64,000 bases of DNA from Lytechinus pictus (Eukaryota; Echinodermata; Echinoidea; Temnopleuroida; Toxopneustidae): the NCBI RefSeq assembly GCF_037042905.1, contig NC_087252.1, forward strand, positions 3,781,501-3,845,500, read 5' to 3'. This document shows, piece by piece, positions 11,272 through 22,082 of this stretch. The number at the start of each line of letters is the position of its first letter. Position 1 is the stretch's first letter. The notes under the pieces were generated by a model that had not been told where the DNA came from, ran no database searches, and saw only the letters and a list, made by a program, of their open reading frames with translations. A program made the translations under genes and the position numbers.

Positions 11272-11519
11272 ATTATTTTTCCTGACATTGAAATACTGTA
11301 TTTGTATAAAGAAGATTAAATCATGAGCTAGTATGAACTTTGTGTTTGAGATAATTGGTCATTGATAACGAATGTTTAAACTTTTTAATCTCAGCTACAA
11401 TATTTCCTGGTGCCTTTAACAGACACTCTATATGAATAATAGATCTTTTTCAACTTTATATCACCCAATCACTTCCTTTTAAATTAAGTTGTGGGTACAT
11501 GTCATTTTTCAGTTTCATA

Positions 11520-12240
11520 ACCAAGCAACCATGCCAATACTCTAAAAACAAGCCCAACCAACCTATCATATTCAATCTCATTTAATCAAGCCCAATAAAC
11601 CAGGTCAATAATAATGAAGCCCAACGGCAACCAGCTGCCACTAGGTAATTGGTTATTTACCAGTTTGGTGTTTACCAGCAAAATGCTGTCTTGCTGAGTT
11701 CCTACGAGAGTTACCATAAACAAAATAGAACTATTCAATCAGACCTAACAAACCATCAATGAATTATCAAGCCCAACCAACCATGGAAAAATACCTGATA
11801 ATCAAGCCTATTGAACCAAATATATCAGTATTGTGATGAATTCCATCTAACCCTTGCAATATTTCCTCATCAAACCCTACCATGTTAATAACAAATGATT
11901 AAGGCCAGCCAACCATGTCAACCAATTATCAAGCTAAACTGACCAATCCTGTCATCAAGCCCAATTTTGTCCATAATCAAGACATGAACCATATGAATAA
12001 GGAAGATCAACTAACTACGTGTCCTCAGACTTTATATTCATCCTCAACAAATTTAGTCAGTAATCAAATAAAGTCAAACCACCTATGTGCTTGTTCAATT
12101 AACCCCAACAAACCGTAATCAAGTAGTGAAGCCAACCAACTGACCATGTCAATGGCTAGTCATGAAGCGTTAATGAACCAACCATGTGAATACCAAATTA
12201 GCCAACTAACCATATCAATATCTTGAATTTCCACCTAATC
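11520..12240 (+). repeat. Degenerate minisatellite of AAGCCCAACCAACC-type units
   Basis: Variants of ATCAAGCCCAACCAACCAT, AAACCA and CATGTCAA recur irregularly (for example at 11550, 11620, 11768, 11910, 12128). The units are too diverged to count exactly. No coding potential is supported. Confidence 0.5.
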
Positions 12241-12524
12241 CACCGAATCACAAGTGGTACATGTACAATATGTCACATTTATCTTGTGCTAAAACTGGAC
12301 CATCAAAAAGGTTTGGCCTCACATGATGATAGGGAGTTTTTTGCACCGTGATGCAGAACTCGTTAAAACATATAAAATGTATTTGTTAAATGCACTTTAG
12401 ACAACGGGCAACCAAGAATTCATTGTTGAAAATTGGTTAATCAAACAGCAGTTTTTCTGGGAATCTTGATATAAAACGAAATGCAAATATTTGCATTTTT
12501 TGTCAGCTCCGAAACTGCTGTTCT

Positions 12525-12683
12525 GGGGGGCGTTTCATGAAAGGACTTGTCAGACGTTTTATCCGACAAGTCCCATTTTATCCGACAGTTACCATAGTAA
12601 CAGTACCTCCCAGCCAATCAACATCAGAGAAAGATGTCAGATCTGACAACTTGTCGGATGAAAATGTTGATGAAACACTCCCC
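12525..12683. mobile_element. MITE-like element, TIR GGGGCGTTTCATGAAA
   Basis: The left end GGGGCGTTTCATGAAAGGAC and the right end GTTGATGAAACACTCCCC are inverted. The interior has further internal pairing around GACTTGTC/GACAACTTGTC. It is non-coding. Confidence 0.55.
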
Positions 12684-12900
12684 AGGTTCTCCAATTTTTT
12701 ACAAAGACCTCCCAGCTGTTCATTGTCCCTGGAAATGCATTTTCAATGTAATCACTACATGTATGTTGTTGAATTTGTTCTATGACGCAGTTTGAAAACT
12801 CACTAATGCATGTATATGAATTAGCCTTCCTAAACCTAACTATCTGGCAATACATTACCCATAGCCAGTTAACATGAAATAAACTAAAAACAACTGACCT

Positions 12901-13027
12901 GGGTCCCGTAACACAAAGGTTTGCGATTAATCGTACGCTTGATTTTCACTATTGTGTATTGTAGTCAGTGGAATCAATCGTAGAATAGTCTTTGTATGAT
13001 CATTGCTAAGTTTTGTGTTACAGGCCC
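12901..13027. mobile_element. MITE-like element, TIR GGGTCCCGTAACACAAA
   Basis: GGGTCCCGTAACACAAAG on the left is complementary to TTTTGTGTTACAGGCCCC on the right. Internal ATTAATCG/GAATCAATCG motifs resemble those of the neighbouring repeat family at 13317. Confidence 0.55.
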
Positions 13028-13316
13028 CTGGACTTCATGTTAATAGAATATCACACTCCAGAGGATGCTCATTCCAAAGCTGCTGGTTAATAATAACGTC
13101 AAATGGAGGGATAAGAGTATTTTTCAAGTGAAAGTTGCAACATAATTTATTATGCTCAGGAAATTTTTCGGCTTCTGACTACCATCTTTTGTTCCAGAAT
13201 GATTAAGTTACGTTTGTTGACTGTGCAGTGCCCTTGGTAATTACAGTCATGTCAGCATGACAAAACAATCTGTTAAAACCTTGATTCATTGATATCGAGA
13301 ATGTACTCCAGAGCAG

Positions 13317-13588
13317 TGCCCTGTCTTACAAAGAGTTGCGATTGATCCCATCAACCACAAATATAGATGGCCAGCAACATCTTAAATGCCAATTTGTTCA
13401 AAATATTTTCTAGATATGATGCATATTGATTCATACATTCATTGTTCTCTTGAAGATTCAGTGTGAATCTGGTTGTTTACTATTAAAGGAGATTGTGCTA
13501 ATTTACTTTAGAAAAAAATTGAGGTTTGGATGGATTTCCATACAGTTGAGATTAATTGGATCAATCGTAAATCTTTGTAAGACAGCCC
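13317..13588. mobile_element. Interspersed repeat (TTACAAAGAGTTGCGATTGA family)
   Basis: The element runs from CTTACAAAGAGTTGCGATTG to GGATCAATCGTAAATCTTTG. It is clearly homologous to 27430-27672, sharing GGCCAGCAA, TTCAAAATATTTTCTAGATA and TCTCTTGAAGA. A more diverged copy lies at 21645-21905. The ends form a partial inverted repeat, so it is MITE-like. Confidence 0.65.
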
Positions 13589-13883
13589 ATAAGTCCTTCC
13601 CAAAGATGCTCGTCATTAAGGGAAGTTCTTTGAGTAAAATGCATGTACGAGGCAAACAAATACAGGTTTGATAGTCCTGAATTGCTGATGTGAGTATTAC
13701 AGGACAGCATGTTCATTTTTAATTAAATCATACAATTATAAAAAGTATGTAAAAATTTTGGACCACAACCACACTTGTGAAACTGATTCCAGACCGGTCC
13801 AAGTAGTGACATTATTGATACCCAATCAATCGGTGTGGAGTCGGCTTTGGTGGTGTGACTGTAGATTCATTTTGCATATACAA

Positions 13884-14157
13884 AACGGGGGTGGATCCAG
13901 GATTTTCCAAAGGGCCATTTTTCTGAGGAAAAATTTGACAAGCCAAATAATTAATAAATCTAAAAAAAAGGTTTTCAACCAAAAATTAAGGACAAATTAT
14001 CCACGAAAAAAACTGACAAAAAAAAGGTCTTCTTTCAAAGGGGGGGGGGGGGGGCACGCTGCTGTTTTAACAGCATTTTTACATTACAAATTTTAATTGT
14101 GCCTCTCAAAAGGGGGGCACGGGCCAGCTGTGCCCCCCCCCCCTGGATCCGCCAGTG
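13884..14157. mobile_element. MITE-like element, GGATCCAGG/CCTGGATCC ends
   Basis: GGGGGTGGATCCAGGATTTT on the left pairs with CCCCCCTGGATCCGCC on the right. The GATTTTCC/AAAGGG, TTTGACAAGC and poly-G parts recur at 60108-60190, so this is a repeat family. It is non-coding. Confidence 0.5.
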
Positions 14158-14159
14158 AT

Positions 14160-14748
14160 ACCAAAGGATTTGATTAGAAGGACAAGAGCTGTCATGAAGT
14201 TGTATTAAAATTGAGTAGTATTTTTTTTCTCTTCAATCCTTACAAGAGGGATTTTATTTGTTCACATAAGTAACATACATGTACAAAACAAACAAATAAT
14301 TTCTTTTTAAGTAACTTTGAATTACTACCTTTAGGTCATAAAATAAATAGCATGAATCTGATGTTTTTCATTTCCAAAACATTTCCTTATATAATTTCTA
14401 TAGATTACAAATTGTGATATTGAATTGAAAATTGAATATCATTAACTATTTTGTTTTTTTACCTTGCACATTCATTTCCTTTTCTCATTTTCTTCTGTCT
14501 TTTCTCTTCTTTGTCTTTGTTTTCATCACCTTATACTATGCAATGTGCAAAAGACTACTTTGTCTGGAAAGGTGATTTTTGTCTGGGATTACTTTAAGAG
14601 TAAATTGACATTCTGTATCATTATGTTAGTTTCGTTTGAATTTACTTGGTGTGTAAAGAAAAGTACCCCTTCCCCTGCTCAATTCTGTTGCATGTGTAAT
14701 AAAGTGACTAGCTTTAGTGCAAATTACATTGGTCTTCTTTTTACTCAG
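14160..14748 (+). other. Intron-like AT-rich sequence before 9-finger exon
   Basis: No gene is visible. The segment ends in a strong acceptor (GGTCTTCTTTTTACTCAG) for the next exon. Confidence 0.4.
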
Positions 14749-15926
14749 GTGGTGATTCAAGAGGGCAGAGCTCACATCAAAAGGAAAGCACACTGAAAAT
14801 GTCTCTTGATACATCAGGTGACACATCACATGACAGACCACATGGGGATCACCTTCCAGAGGATTTCCCAATCCTAGCTGTTCTCGGAAACGTTTCTGAG
14901 CTATCTACCAGAGGCAGTTACTCAAGTGAGTATGATTCTCATCCCATACCAAACCAAGCAGATTATTCTCAATGGCAGAGTGCAACTGACAGTGCCACCA
15001 TGTCGGATGACCATGAAGAAGAAAGATTGGATCTGAAAACAGACAATGCAATGGGACTGGGTGAGAATTGTGAAACTGCCTCTTCAAAGCAGAAATCTTC
15101 CCAGATTTCATCAACAAGAACCGAACAATCAAACCCTTGCATCAATTCTGCTGGAGAACAACTCTTTACCTGTACAGTTTGCCAGAAAGGATATAATCGT
15201 AAGCACAATTTGTACAGGCACATGAGACTCCATTCTGAGGAGAGACCTCATGAGTGCACCTACTGCAAGAAACGATTTTGGCAAAGCAGCGAGTTGAAGA
15301 GACACCTTCGAATCCATACTGGACAGAAACCGTATTTGTGTTCAGTCTGCGACAAACGGTTTCGCGATACCTCTAATCTCAAGGCGCATATGGCAGCTCA
15401 TGTTCGTAAGAGGAGGAAGCATCAATGTTCATTCTGCGATGAGGGATTTCCAACTAGAAATCTGCGAGATGCCCACAGTGCATCAGCTCATCCGAGTGAG
15501 AAACCGTATTGTTGCACGGAGTGTGATATGAGATTTTGCCGTCGTGGTTCGCTCCAGGCACATATTTGGAGAACCCATACAGCTAGAGACAAACCGCATG
15601 TGTGTTCAATTTGCAACAAAGCATTTTCGCATTTGTGTTTCCTCACAATACACAAAAGAATCCACACGGGTGAGAAGCCCTATGAATGTCCCGTCTGTGG
15701 TGACAGATTTTCCTTCCATACCCAACTTGCGGATCACAAAGCAAAGCACACAGGAGTCAAGCCGTATTCATGCTCCATCTGTGAGAAAAGGTTTTGGAGG
15801 AACAGTTGTTTGAATAGACACCAGAGGACCCATACAAAAGAGAAGCCCTTTCAGTGTCCCGAGTGTGGCAAATGCTTTACCGAAAAGAGTTCTCTTATCA
15901 AGCATTTGAATACACACCCACTTTGA
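14749..15926 (+). CDS. C2H2 zinc-finger terminal exon, 9 fingers
   Basis: The exon starts after TTTTTACTCAG (ending 14748) in phase 1. An in-frame ATG lies at 14799, but the frame is open from the acceptor, so the true start is probably upstream. The leader contains TSGDTSHDRPHGD, PEDFPILAVLGNVSELS, GSYSSEYDS and TDSATMSDDHEEERLD. Nine fingers follow (FTCTVC, HECTYC, YLCSVC, HQCSFC, YCCTEC, HVCSIC, YECPVC, YSCSIC, FQCPEC). It is the best-preserved member of the cluster by linker conservation. About 60 nt after the stop lie two histone-type 3'-processing signals, and an AATAAA follows at 16146-16151. It is probably a nuclear DNA-binding factor; the target is unknown. Confidence 0.8.
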
Positions 15927-15984
15927 TAATTTCATGACTTATGCACTTTTGATTGGTTTGCCGAAAAGAAATGAAAGTTTGGGT

Positions 15985-16020
15985 GATCCTTTTCAGGACC
16001 AACTATTGCTCGAGAAAGAG
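15985..16020 (+). promoter_or_regulatory. Histone-type 3'-end signal, copy 1 (imperfect)
   Basis: GATCCT-TTTC-AGGACC can form a six-pair stem with one mismatch and a TTTC loop. A purine-rich CGAGAAAGAG box follows at 16011-16020. It closely resembles the perfect copy just downstream. Confidence 0.6.
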
Positions 16021-16027
16021 TTTTGAT

Positions 16028-16062
16028 GGTCCTTTTCAGGACCAACAATCGCTCAAGAAAGA
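16028..16062 (+). promoter_or_regulatory. Histone-type 3'-end signal, copy 2 (perfect stem-loop plus CAAGAAAGA)
   Basis: GGTCCT-TTTC-AGGACC forms a perfect six-pair stem with a four-base TTTC loop (16028-16043). Ten bases later comes CAAGAAAGA (16054-16062), the histone downstream element that pairs with U7 snRNA in sea urchin histone genes. It lies about 100 nt after the 9-finger stop codon, a plausible distance for a histone-like 3' end. Confidence 0.75.
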
Positions 16063-16145
16063 TACATGGTGTACCCTGAAACCTACTACACTATTCTTCT
16101 TCATCATGGAAACCTTCAGAAGTTACACTTTAATGCCACCTCCTG

Positions 16146-16151
16146 AATAAA
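16146..16151 (+). promoter_or_regulatory. Candidate polyadenylation signal AATAAA
   Basis: A canonical AATAAA hexamer lies about 220 nt after the 9-finger stop and 85 nt after the histone-type signals. Confidence 0.5.
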
Positions 16152-16550
16152 CATGAATGAATTTATTGATTAACTTCCTTCACTTGACATGAACCTTTTG
16201 TTTTATAATATATACGATGATATATGATATAAAGGGAAATCATATTGAATGCTTATTCTCATTTTGCAGACATTCAAATATGACAAATTTGTGCTGCATT
16301 TCCAATAGCATAACAAATCGTGATTCAGAGTAAATCACCACAAACAAAAAATATCAAGCAGAAAAATAAAAAATTTTCCCCCAGAGTCATCAGAAATTAC
16401 CCCAAGTACATGTAGCAACTATGTTTGGATAAATGAACAAAGCATTTTGATCAAGACTCCAGTTCCAATGTCATGATGTAAATGATATTTTCCTGGCACT
16501 CCATATCAATATACCTAACATGTAAAATCTTGAAGATGTTATACATGTAC

Positions 16551-16697
16551 CTCAGTCACTTGCTCTACGGCGGCCGTATGCCAAGTAAAAAACAGCCGTT
16601 TTATTCATTCTTAATCAAACTACCTATAAATGTAAAATGTTAAAAAGGCCATTTTCAACTCGCCGTACGGCCACCATAGAGCAAATGTGACTGAGGT
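16551..16697. mobile_element. MITE-like element (CCTCAGTCAC...GTGACTGAGG)
   Basis: CCTCAGTCACTTGCTCTACG is the near reverse complement of CCATAGAGCAAATGTGACTG with AGG following. The interior GGCCGTA/TACGGCC also pairs. A second copy lies at 42165-42318. Confidence 0.65.
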
Positions 16698-16787
16698 ATT
16701 AGGATCATATAATGTTTAACTGTTAGAAACTGGTTTGTCTTTGTTACTAGGGTTCCACAAGGCCAAGTGTTACCTGCATGTAGTTAA

Positions 16788-17060
16788 AAAAAAGGGGAAG
16801 TTCACCTTGACAAATAAACTTCATTGTAAAAATATCACAGAATAAAATATAAAAATACTGTCAAATGTTTGAGAAAAATCCATCAAAGAATACAGAAGCT
16901 ATTAGAATTTTAAAATATGGGGCAGCTGCTCATTTATGACATCACAAATCCAAGAATTAAAATTCTAGTACATTTAATCTTTAATGCATTTTCCTCAAAC
17001 CTTCACCAATATTTTTTTTCTGTTATTTTTACAATTTTCTTCAGCGTGAACTTCCCCTTT
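16788..17060. mobile_element. MITE-like element (AAAGGGGAAGTTCAC ends)
   Basis: AAAGGGGAAGTTCACCTTGA on the left is inverted relative to GCGTGAACTTCCCCTTT on the right. The interior is AT-rich and non-coding. Confidence 0.6.
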
Positions 17061-17429
17061 AAACGTAACACTGAAATGCTGTAGTGTGTGAACTTACATG
17101 TAGCGCCCTGTGACAATACAGGTATTTAGTTTTGAACTATTTGGTATTGTATTTCCTGAATTATGGATGTGTATTAATTAATGTCAAAAAATCTATGCTT
17201 CCAGGCCATGGATTCAATACCATTTCAAAGTAATTTCAAAGTAATTGAGGAAAAGTATCAAAAATTGAATTGAAAAAAAAATGTGTATAAAAACTGTGTA
17301 TTTTCGCTGAAAAGGTGCCTTTGAATAGATTCGTTCGTATACATTTTGATTCATTGATTTCTTGAGAAACAGGGATGTGAAATTGGAAATGAGGAAGTAG
17401 AGTATCTTTCAAAATTGAGTGTAACCCTC

Positions 17430-17680
17430 AACCTTAAAAGGACTGGGTCATTTTAGATGTATTGAGGACTGGGGCGGGGGCCATGATGGGCCGCCAATCG
17501 TGCTGAAATCTGAGACGCACATTCTTTACCACCTAAACTATAAGCCAGTTTTTAAAAAATTATGAAAATAGTAAATAAAGTTTTGCAGCACTACCTTTTG
17601 TTCGTTTCGGAAATATCACACTAAGTGTTGAGAGGGGGCCATCAAAAGCCCCCCCCCCCCCGTCCTTTTAGGGTTAAAGA
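17430..17680. mobile_element. MITE-like element (CTTAAAAGGACTGG/CCGTCCTTTTAGGG)
   Basis: CCTTAAAAGGACTGGG at the left and CCCCGTCCTTTTAGGG at the right are inverted. Inner GGGGGCCATGATGG pairs loosely with AGGGGGCCATCAAAAGC. It resembles the element at 54209. Confidence 0.45.
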
Positions 17681-18525
17681 CTGTAAACCAGAAGTGGAAG
17701 AATCGTAGGCATTGTGAGAGTCTTGAGTAGAAGGCTGGTTGGAGTGGAGAGGTGAGAAAGGCTTGAGTAGATGAGAGAGGGTTGGCTGTAGATGGCAAGT
17801 GAAGTTGTTGAGCAGGAGCAGGAAAGAAGACTTGACATTTCGGGCAGGATATATGTACGGTCATCTAGTTACAAAGCTTATGTGGGATCAGTATAATGTA
17901 TCAATGATTTTCCTAGGAAGTTTCATGGCAGTGGATCAGAGAACAGTTGAAACCCGAGTACACCCTAGAGAACACTGGCGGAAACTCGTACCATACGTGG
18001 GGAGTTTTATCTCTACTTGCTATTACAAGTAAATGGAATTTTATATGAATGTGAATGAAAATCCATAAGATGGGAAATGGTAGTACATATGACAAAGAAA
18101 TGTATGGGCCCATGCATAAGCATATAAGAGTCTCTATTGTCTCCATACACTTGAGCCCATGAAATACTTTGTAGGATCTGATGCTGGATACGCGCTTGAG
18201 GTATATCATCGCCAGGTTCCCCAAGCTACCATCTCCAAAAGAGATAAATGTCCAAGTTCCTTACTGAATTCAAACTCGACAGTATTCTGAAATCCGGTTT
18301 AATTGAAATCATGGTTCTTGAGTAAAAGTGTGGGTAGCCAAATGCGATGCGAATCATTGAAAGTAGATGGTGAATGTCTTACAAATCTGACATTCAATTC
18401 ATTGTAAATTGTCCTGTAATGATAAATACACTTGTTAGTTGTCTTCACTACCTCAACACGGGATAACATTTTCGGAGTATTTCATTTCATGGATATTTCG
18501 AACAATAAAATATGGATTTTCATAA
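17681..18525 (+). other. Unassigned stretch
   Basis: Nothing recognisable was seen on either strand beyond short chance open frames. Confidence 0.35.
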
Positions 18526-19098
18526 AGTCCACCCCAGAAAAATGTTGATTTGAATAAATAGAGAAAAACCAAACGAGCATAGCACTGAAAATTTCATCAA
18601 AATCGGATGTAAAGTAAGAAAGTTACATGTACAACATTTTAAAGTTTCCCTTATTTTTCACAAAACAGTGATATGCACAACCCGGTGACATGCAAGTGAG
18701 ACAGTCGATATGTCCCTCACTTTAATGTTTTTTTATTGTTTGAATTATACAATATATCATTTTGCTTTACAGATTTGACAATAAGGACGAACTTGACCAA
18801 GCCATATAATATTAATGCTAATTCTGCATGTTCAGGGAGGAATTTATCATTGTTTCACTTGACATTGAGGAGAAAATGAAAATATTTCATGTAATAAAAT
18901 ACAGAAGAAATAGTGAGTGGATGACGTCATCAGTCTCATTTTCATACCGACCAGGATGTGCATATTCTGTTTTGTGAAATTAAGCATAACTTTGAAATGT
19001 CATAACTCTTTTATTTTACATCCGATTTTGATGAAATTTTCAGGGTTATGATTGTTGGATTTTTCTCTTTTTAATCAAATAAACTTTGTTAGGATGGA
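18526..19098. mobile_element. MITE-like element with imperfect long TIRs
   Basis: AATGTTGATTTGAATAAATA and GAGAAAAA on the left are mirrored by TTTTTCTCTTTTTAATCAAA on the right. Both ends border AAGTCCA/TGGACTT. Inner arms TCATCAAAATCGGATGTAAA and TTTACATCCGATTTTGATGA are perfectly inverted. I recognise this pattern as an abundant echinoid repeat; that recognition is unverified. A left-end fragment recurs at 60436. Confidence 0.65.
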
Positions 19099-19140
19099 CT
19101 TATCCTTTGAACTTAGGCTTCCCATGAGGACTTCAGCATA

Positions 19141-19719
19141 CAGTTGAGGCTAGAAGTTTATATACACCTAGGAAATTCAAAGAAAAGTGGACACTTGCCA
19201 AACATAAAATTTACTGTATCTTAAAAAATATTTGTGCCATCATGACGACTTTGACTGTATCACACTGTTTTAACATCAGGGGCTGAAAAATATTTAGGTG
19301 ATTACTTTTTCCCCAAAAATCTTCATTTTAAGATAAATTAAAAATAAAACATTTCATATTTGTGCTAGATATTTCAACACAAGCATTTCAGATTACACTT
19401 TTTTGTTCACTGGTGACATATCATGATAGATGTAATATTAATCATAGATTTGACATTTATATATTTCTATGAAACAATGTTTGAAAATATAAGAAACAAT
19501 AGAATACATTTGGAATGAACATTATTTTTTTTTCTTCAAAGAAAATTCCACCTGAAATATACTTTAATCCCAGCGGAATCCCAATCATGTGAAAGAGCTT
19601 AATAACCTCTTGATGGTAGTATTTATATTTCTGAAGGTATAGTAAATTTTTAAAATGTTTGGCAAGCCAACAAATTTCTCTAAATTCCATGGGTGTGTGT
19701 AAACTTTTGGCCTCAACTG
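19141..19719. mobile_element. Non-autonomous Tc1/mariner-type element
   Basis: Terminal repeats CAGTTGAGGCTAGAAGTTTA and AAACTTTTGGCCTCAACTG have the look of Tc1-like termini. They are flanked by TA on both sides (19139-19140, 19720-19721). The 579-bp interior has no transposase frame. Confidence 0.7.
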
Positions 19720-19850
19720 TATGTGTCATTGACAAGTAGAGATCTCTCCCTCTCTCATCCCTGCATCACTTCCTTGTCCGATTCCTCTCTGTATTTCCTT
19801 GCTTTGCATTCTTGACCCTCTGAACCATAGATCCCCTCTCCCTCATTTTT

Positions 19851-20612
19851 GTCTCACCTGCATAGCAGAGTGAGACTATAGGCGCCGCTTTTCCGACGGC
19901 GGCGTCAACACCAAATCTTAACCTGAGGTTAAGTTTTTGAAATGACAGCATAACTTAGAAAGTATATGGACCTAGTTCATGAAACTTGGCCATAAGGTTA
20001 ATCAAGTATTACTGAACATCCTGGCTGAGTTTCATGTCACATGACCAAGGTCAAAGGTCATTTAGGGTCAATGAACTTAGACCATGTTGGGGGAATCAAC
20101 ATCAAAATCTTAACCTAAGGTTAAGTTTTTGAAATGTCATCATAACTTAGAAAATATATGGACCTAGTTCATGAAACTTGGACATAATAGTAATCAAGTA
20201 CTACTGAACATCCTGTGCAAGTTTCAGGTCACATGATCAAGGTCAAAGGTCATTTAGGGTCAATGAACTTTGGCCAAATTGGGGTATTTGTTGAATTACA
20301 GCCATAAATTTGAAAGTGTGTTGGTCTAGTTCATAAAACTTGGACATAATAGTAATCAAGTATCACTGAACATCCTGTGCGAGTTTCAGGTCACATGATC
20401 AAGGTCAAAGGTCATGTAAGGTCAAAGAACTTTGGCCACGTTGGGGGTACATGTATTTGTTGAATTGCCATCATATCTCTATAAGTGTATTGGTCTAGTT
20501 CATAAAACGTGGAAATAAGAGTAACCAAGTATCACTGAACATCTTGTGCGAGTTATAGTAGTTTTCAAAATCAGCACTGCTGCTATATTGAATCGCGTGA
20601 TGCAGGTGAGAC
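19851..20612. repeat. Tandem-repeat element with inverted ends and DR1-type motifs
   Basis: The ends are inverted: GTCTCACCTGCAT (19851) and ATGCAGGTGAGAC (20600-20612). Inside are about four 150-190-bp units, each with ACCTAGTTCATGAAACTTGG-like, ACTGAACATCCTG-like and ATTTAGGGTCAATGAACTT-like blocks. Three units carry AAGGTCAAAGGTCA. The unit spacing is near-regular, indicating tandem duplication. Confidence 0.7.
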
Positions 20613-21644
20613 GGCCAGAGGCATTCCACTTGTTAATACTCAAAATGTATTTATATCTTTTACACCTCTATCTTTACCCCCTTTACCTGTCTATACCAGA
20701 GAATTTTTTTTTTTAGCTCACCAGCCCAATTTAGCTATGTTTTTTTTTTATATTCATTGGACTTTATTAAAATGTCAGGGGCTCTATAGGAAATTTCAGG
20801 GGTGAATTTGCCCCAAGCTGCCATGTAATATTTTCCCTAGTCTTTATCCCCCCCCCCTCTTTTTCTCATACTTCCCCTAAATATATCCTCCCCCCCCCCC
20901 TCTCTTGATCTATTCATTCTCCTTTCTGTCCCAAGCAATCCAAGTCATATGGATTAATGTTTGTATTCATTTTTAAAACAAAACATTCATACAAACTGCT
21001 ACTAATGGACAACAAATAATGTCGCAGAGAATTGCTTTAATACAATTTCCCATCAATATAATTTTCTTAAGAATTTTGCATTTAAGTCATAAGAAATAAC
21101 CATATATCTATGTTGCATGACCAGAAACGAAATTCATCATAAAAACTTGAACTTTTGTTTTTTGGGGGAGGCATGTTTAAGAAACCTGAAAGCAAAATAG
21201 TAACATTCACCTTGAATATCATCTCAATTCATGGGGCCTGACTTGTAGAGTTTAAATACAAATTTATATTGATCTAAATATCCTACCCTTTCTTACACAA
21301 CAATGTCATTGATATGACTTAGGCAAGATCATAAACTCATTAGGACATGATGGAATCATCGTGTCATGAATTGGTCTACAATCGGCATATTGCCCAGTAA
21401 CATCTGAAAATGGATGACTTTGCCCTAGTCAAATGTATTGGAACCACATAAATCTGTTCAAATTTGGATAAATCATTTTATAGACTTATGTTCTGCATAA
21501 CCTGGTCTACGGTATGTCTTTGACTTGGGCAAATATTCAACTTATGGAAGATCCTCTTTTATATAAACAAGATTATCAGTACCATGAATAAGAAACAGGT
21601 GCATATCTTGCTTTGTTTCTGAACAAGTCTCATGACACACCCAT
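20613..21644. other. Unassigned stretch below MRPL37
   Basis: It contains poly-C patches at 20850 and 20890 and a partial repeat (GGGGCTCTATAGGAAATTTC, 20777) related to the inverted repeat at 24463. No gene is supported. It may include the distal 3' UTR of MRPL37. Confidence 0.35.
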
Positions 21645-21905
21645 CGTACAAAGAGTTGTGATTGATCCATTTAATCACAAGGATGATCAGCAAGACCAAC
21701 ATCTAACGTGAAAGTGTCTGTTTTCTAAATGATTAATACCAAATCTTTTCCATGCATGATAGCCTTGACAAATCAAGGTGCTCATCTTTGTTTTCAAGTG
21801 ATACTGTGTACAATTCATGTATGAAGAATGATGACATTGGTGGATTCCCTTACTTTAGAATATTTGAATCAATCACAACTCTTGGTAAAACCAGGCCCCG
21901 GACTG
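21645..21905. mobile_element. Inverted-repeat element in the MRPL37 3' UTR
   Basis: ACAAAGAGTTGTGATTGATC on the left is complementary to GAATCAATCACAACTCTTGG on the right, 25 nt downstream of the MRPL37 stop codon. It is a diverged member of the 13317/27430 family. Confidence 0.55.
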
Positions 21906-21929
21906 TACTACATGTATCTATTCCGTGTG

Positions 21930-22082
21930 TCAAACAGCACCATTGACATAGCAAGCGAGAAACTTCCTGAAGACGTTGACATCGAGGTCTCTACATCCAA
22001 GATCAGGATCCCTGCGATGCATCTTCTTGATGTAACCTGGCTTGGTGTGTCTGCTGCCATGGGCTTTGTATATCTTGAAAAC
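21930..22082 (-). CDS. MRPL37: MRPL37 coding exon 8 (last)
   Basis: The acceptor is CTTTTCAG and the exon ends at TGA 21930-21932. It encodes the basic segment [15 protein letters not shown] and the conserved C-terminus [14 protein letters not shown]. Confidence 0.92.
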   Translation of the reverse strand, partial: VFKIYKAHGSRHTKPGYIKKMHRRDPDLGCRDLDVNVFRKFLACYVNGAV

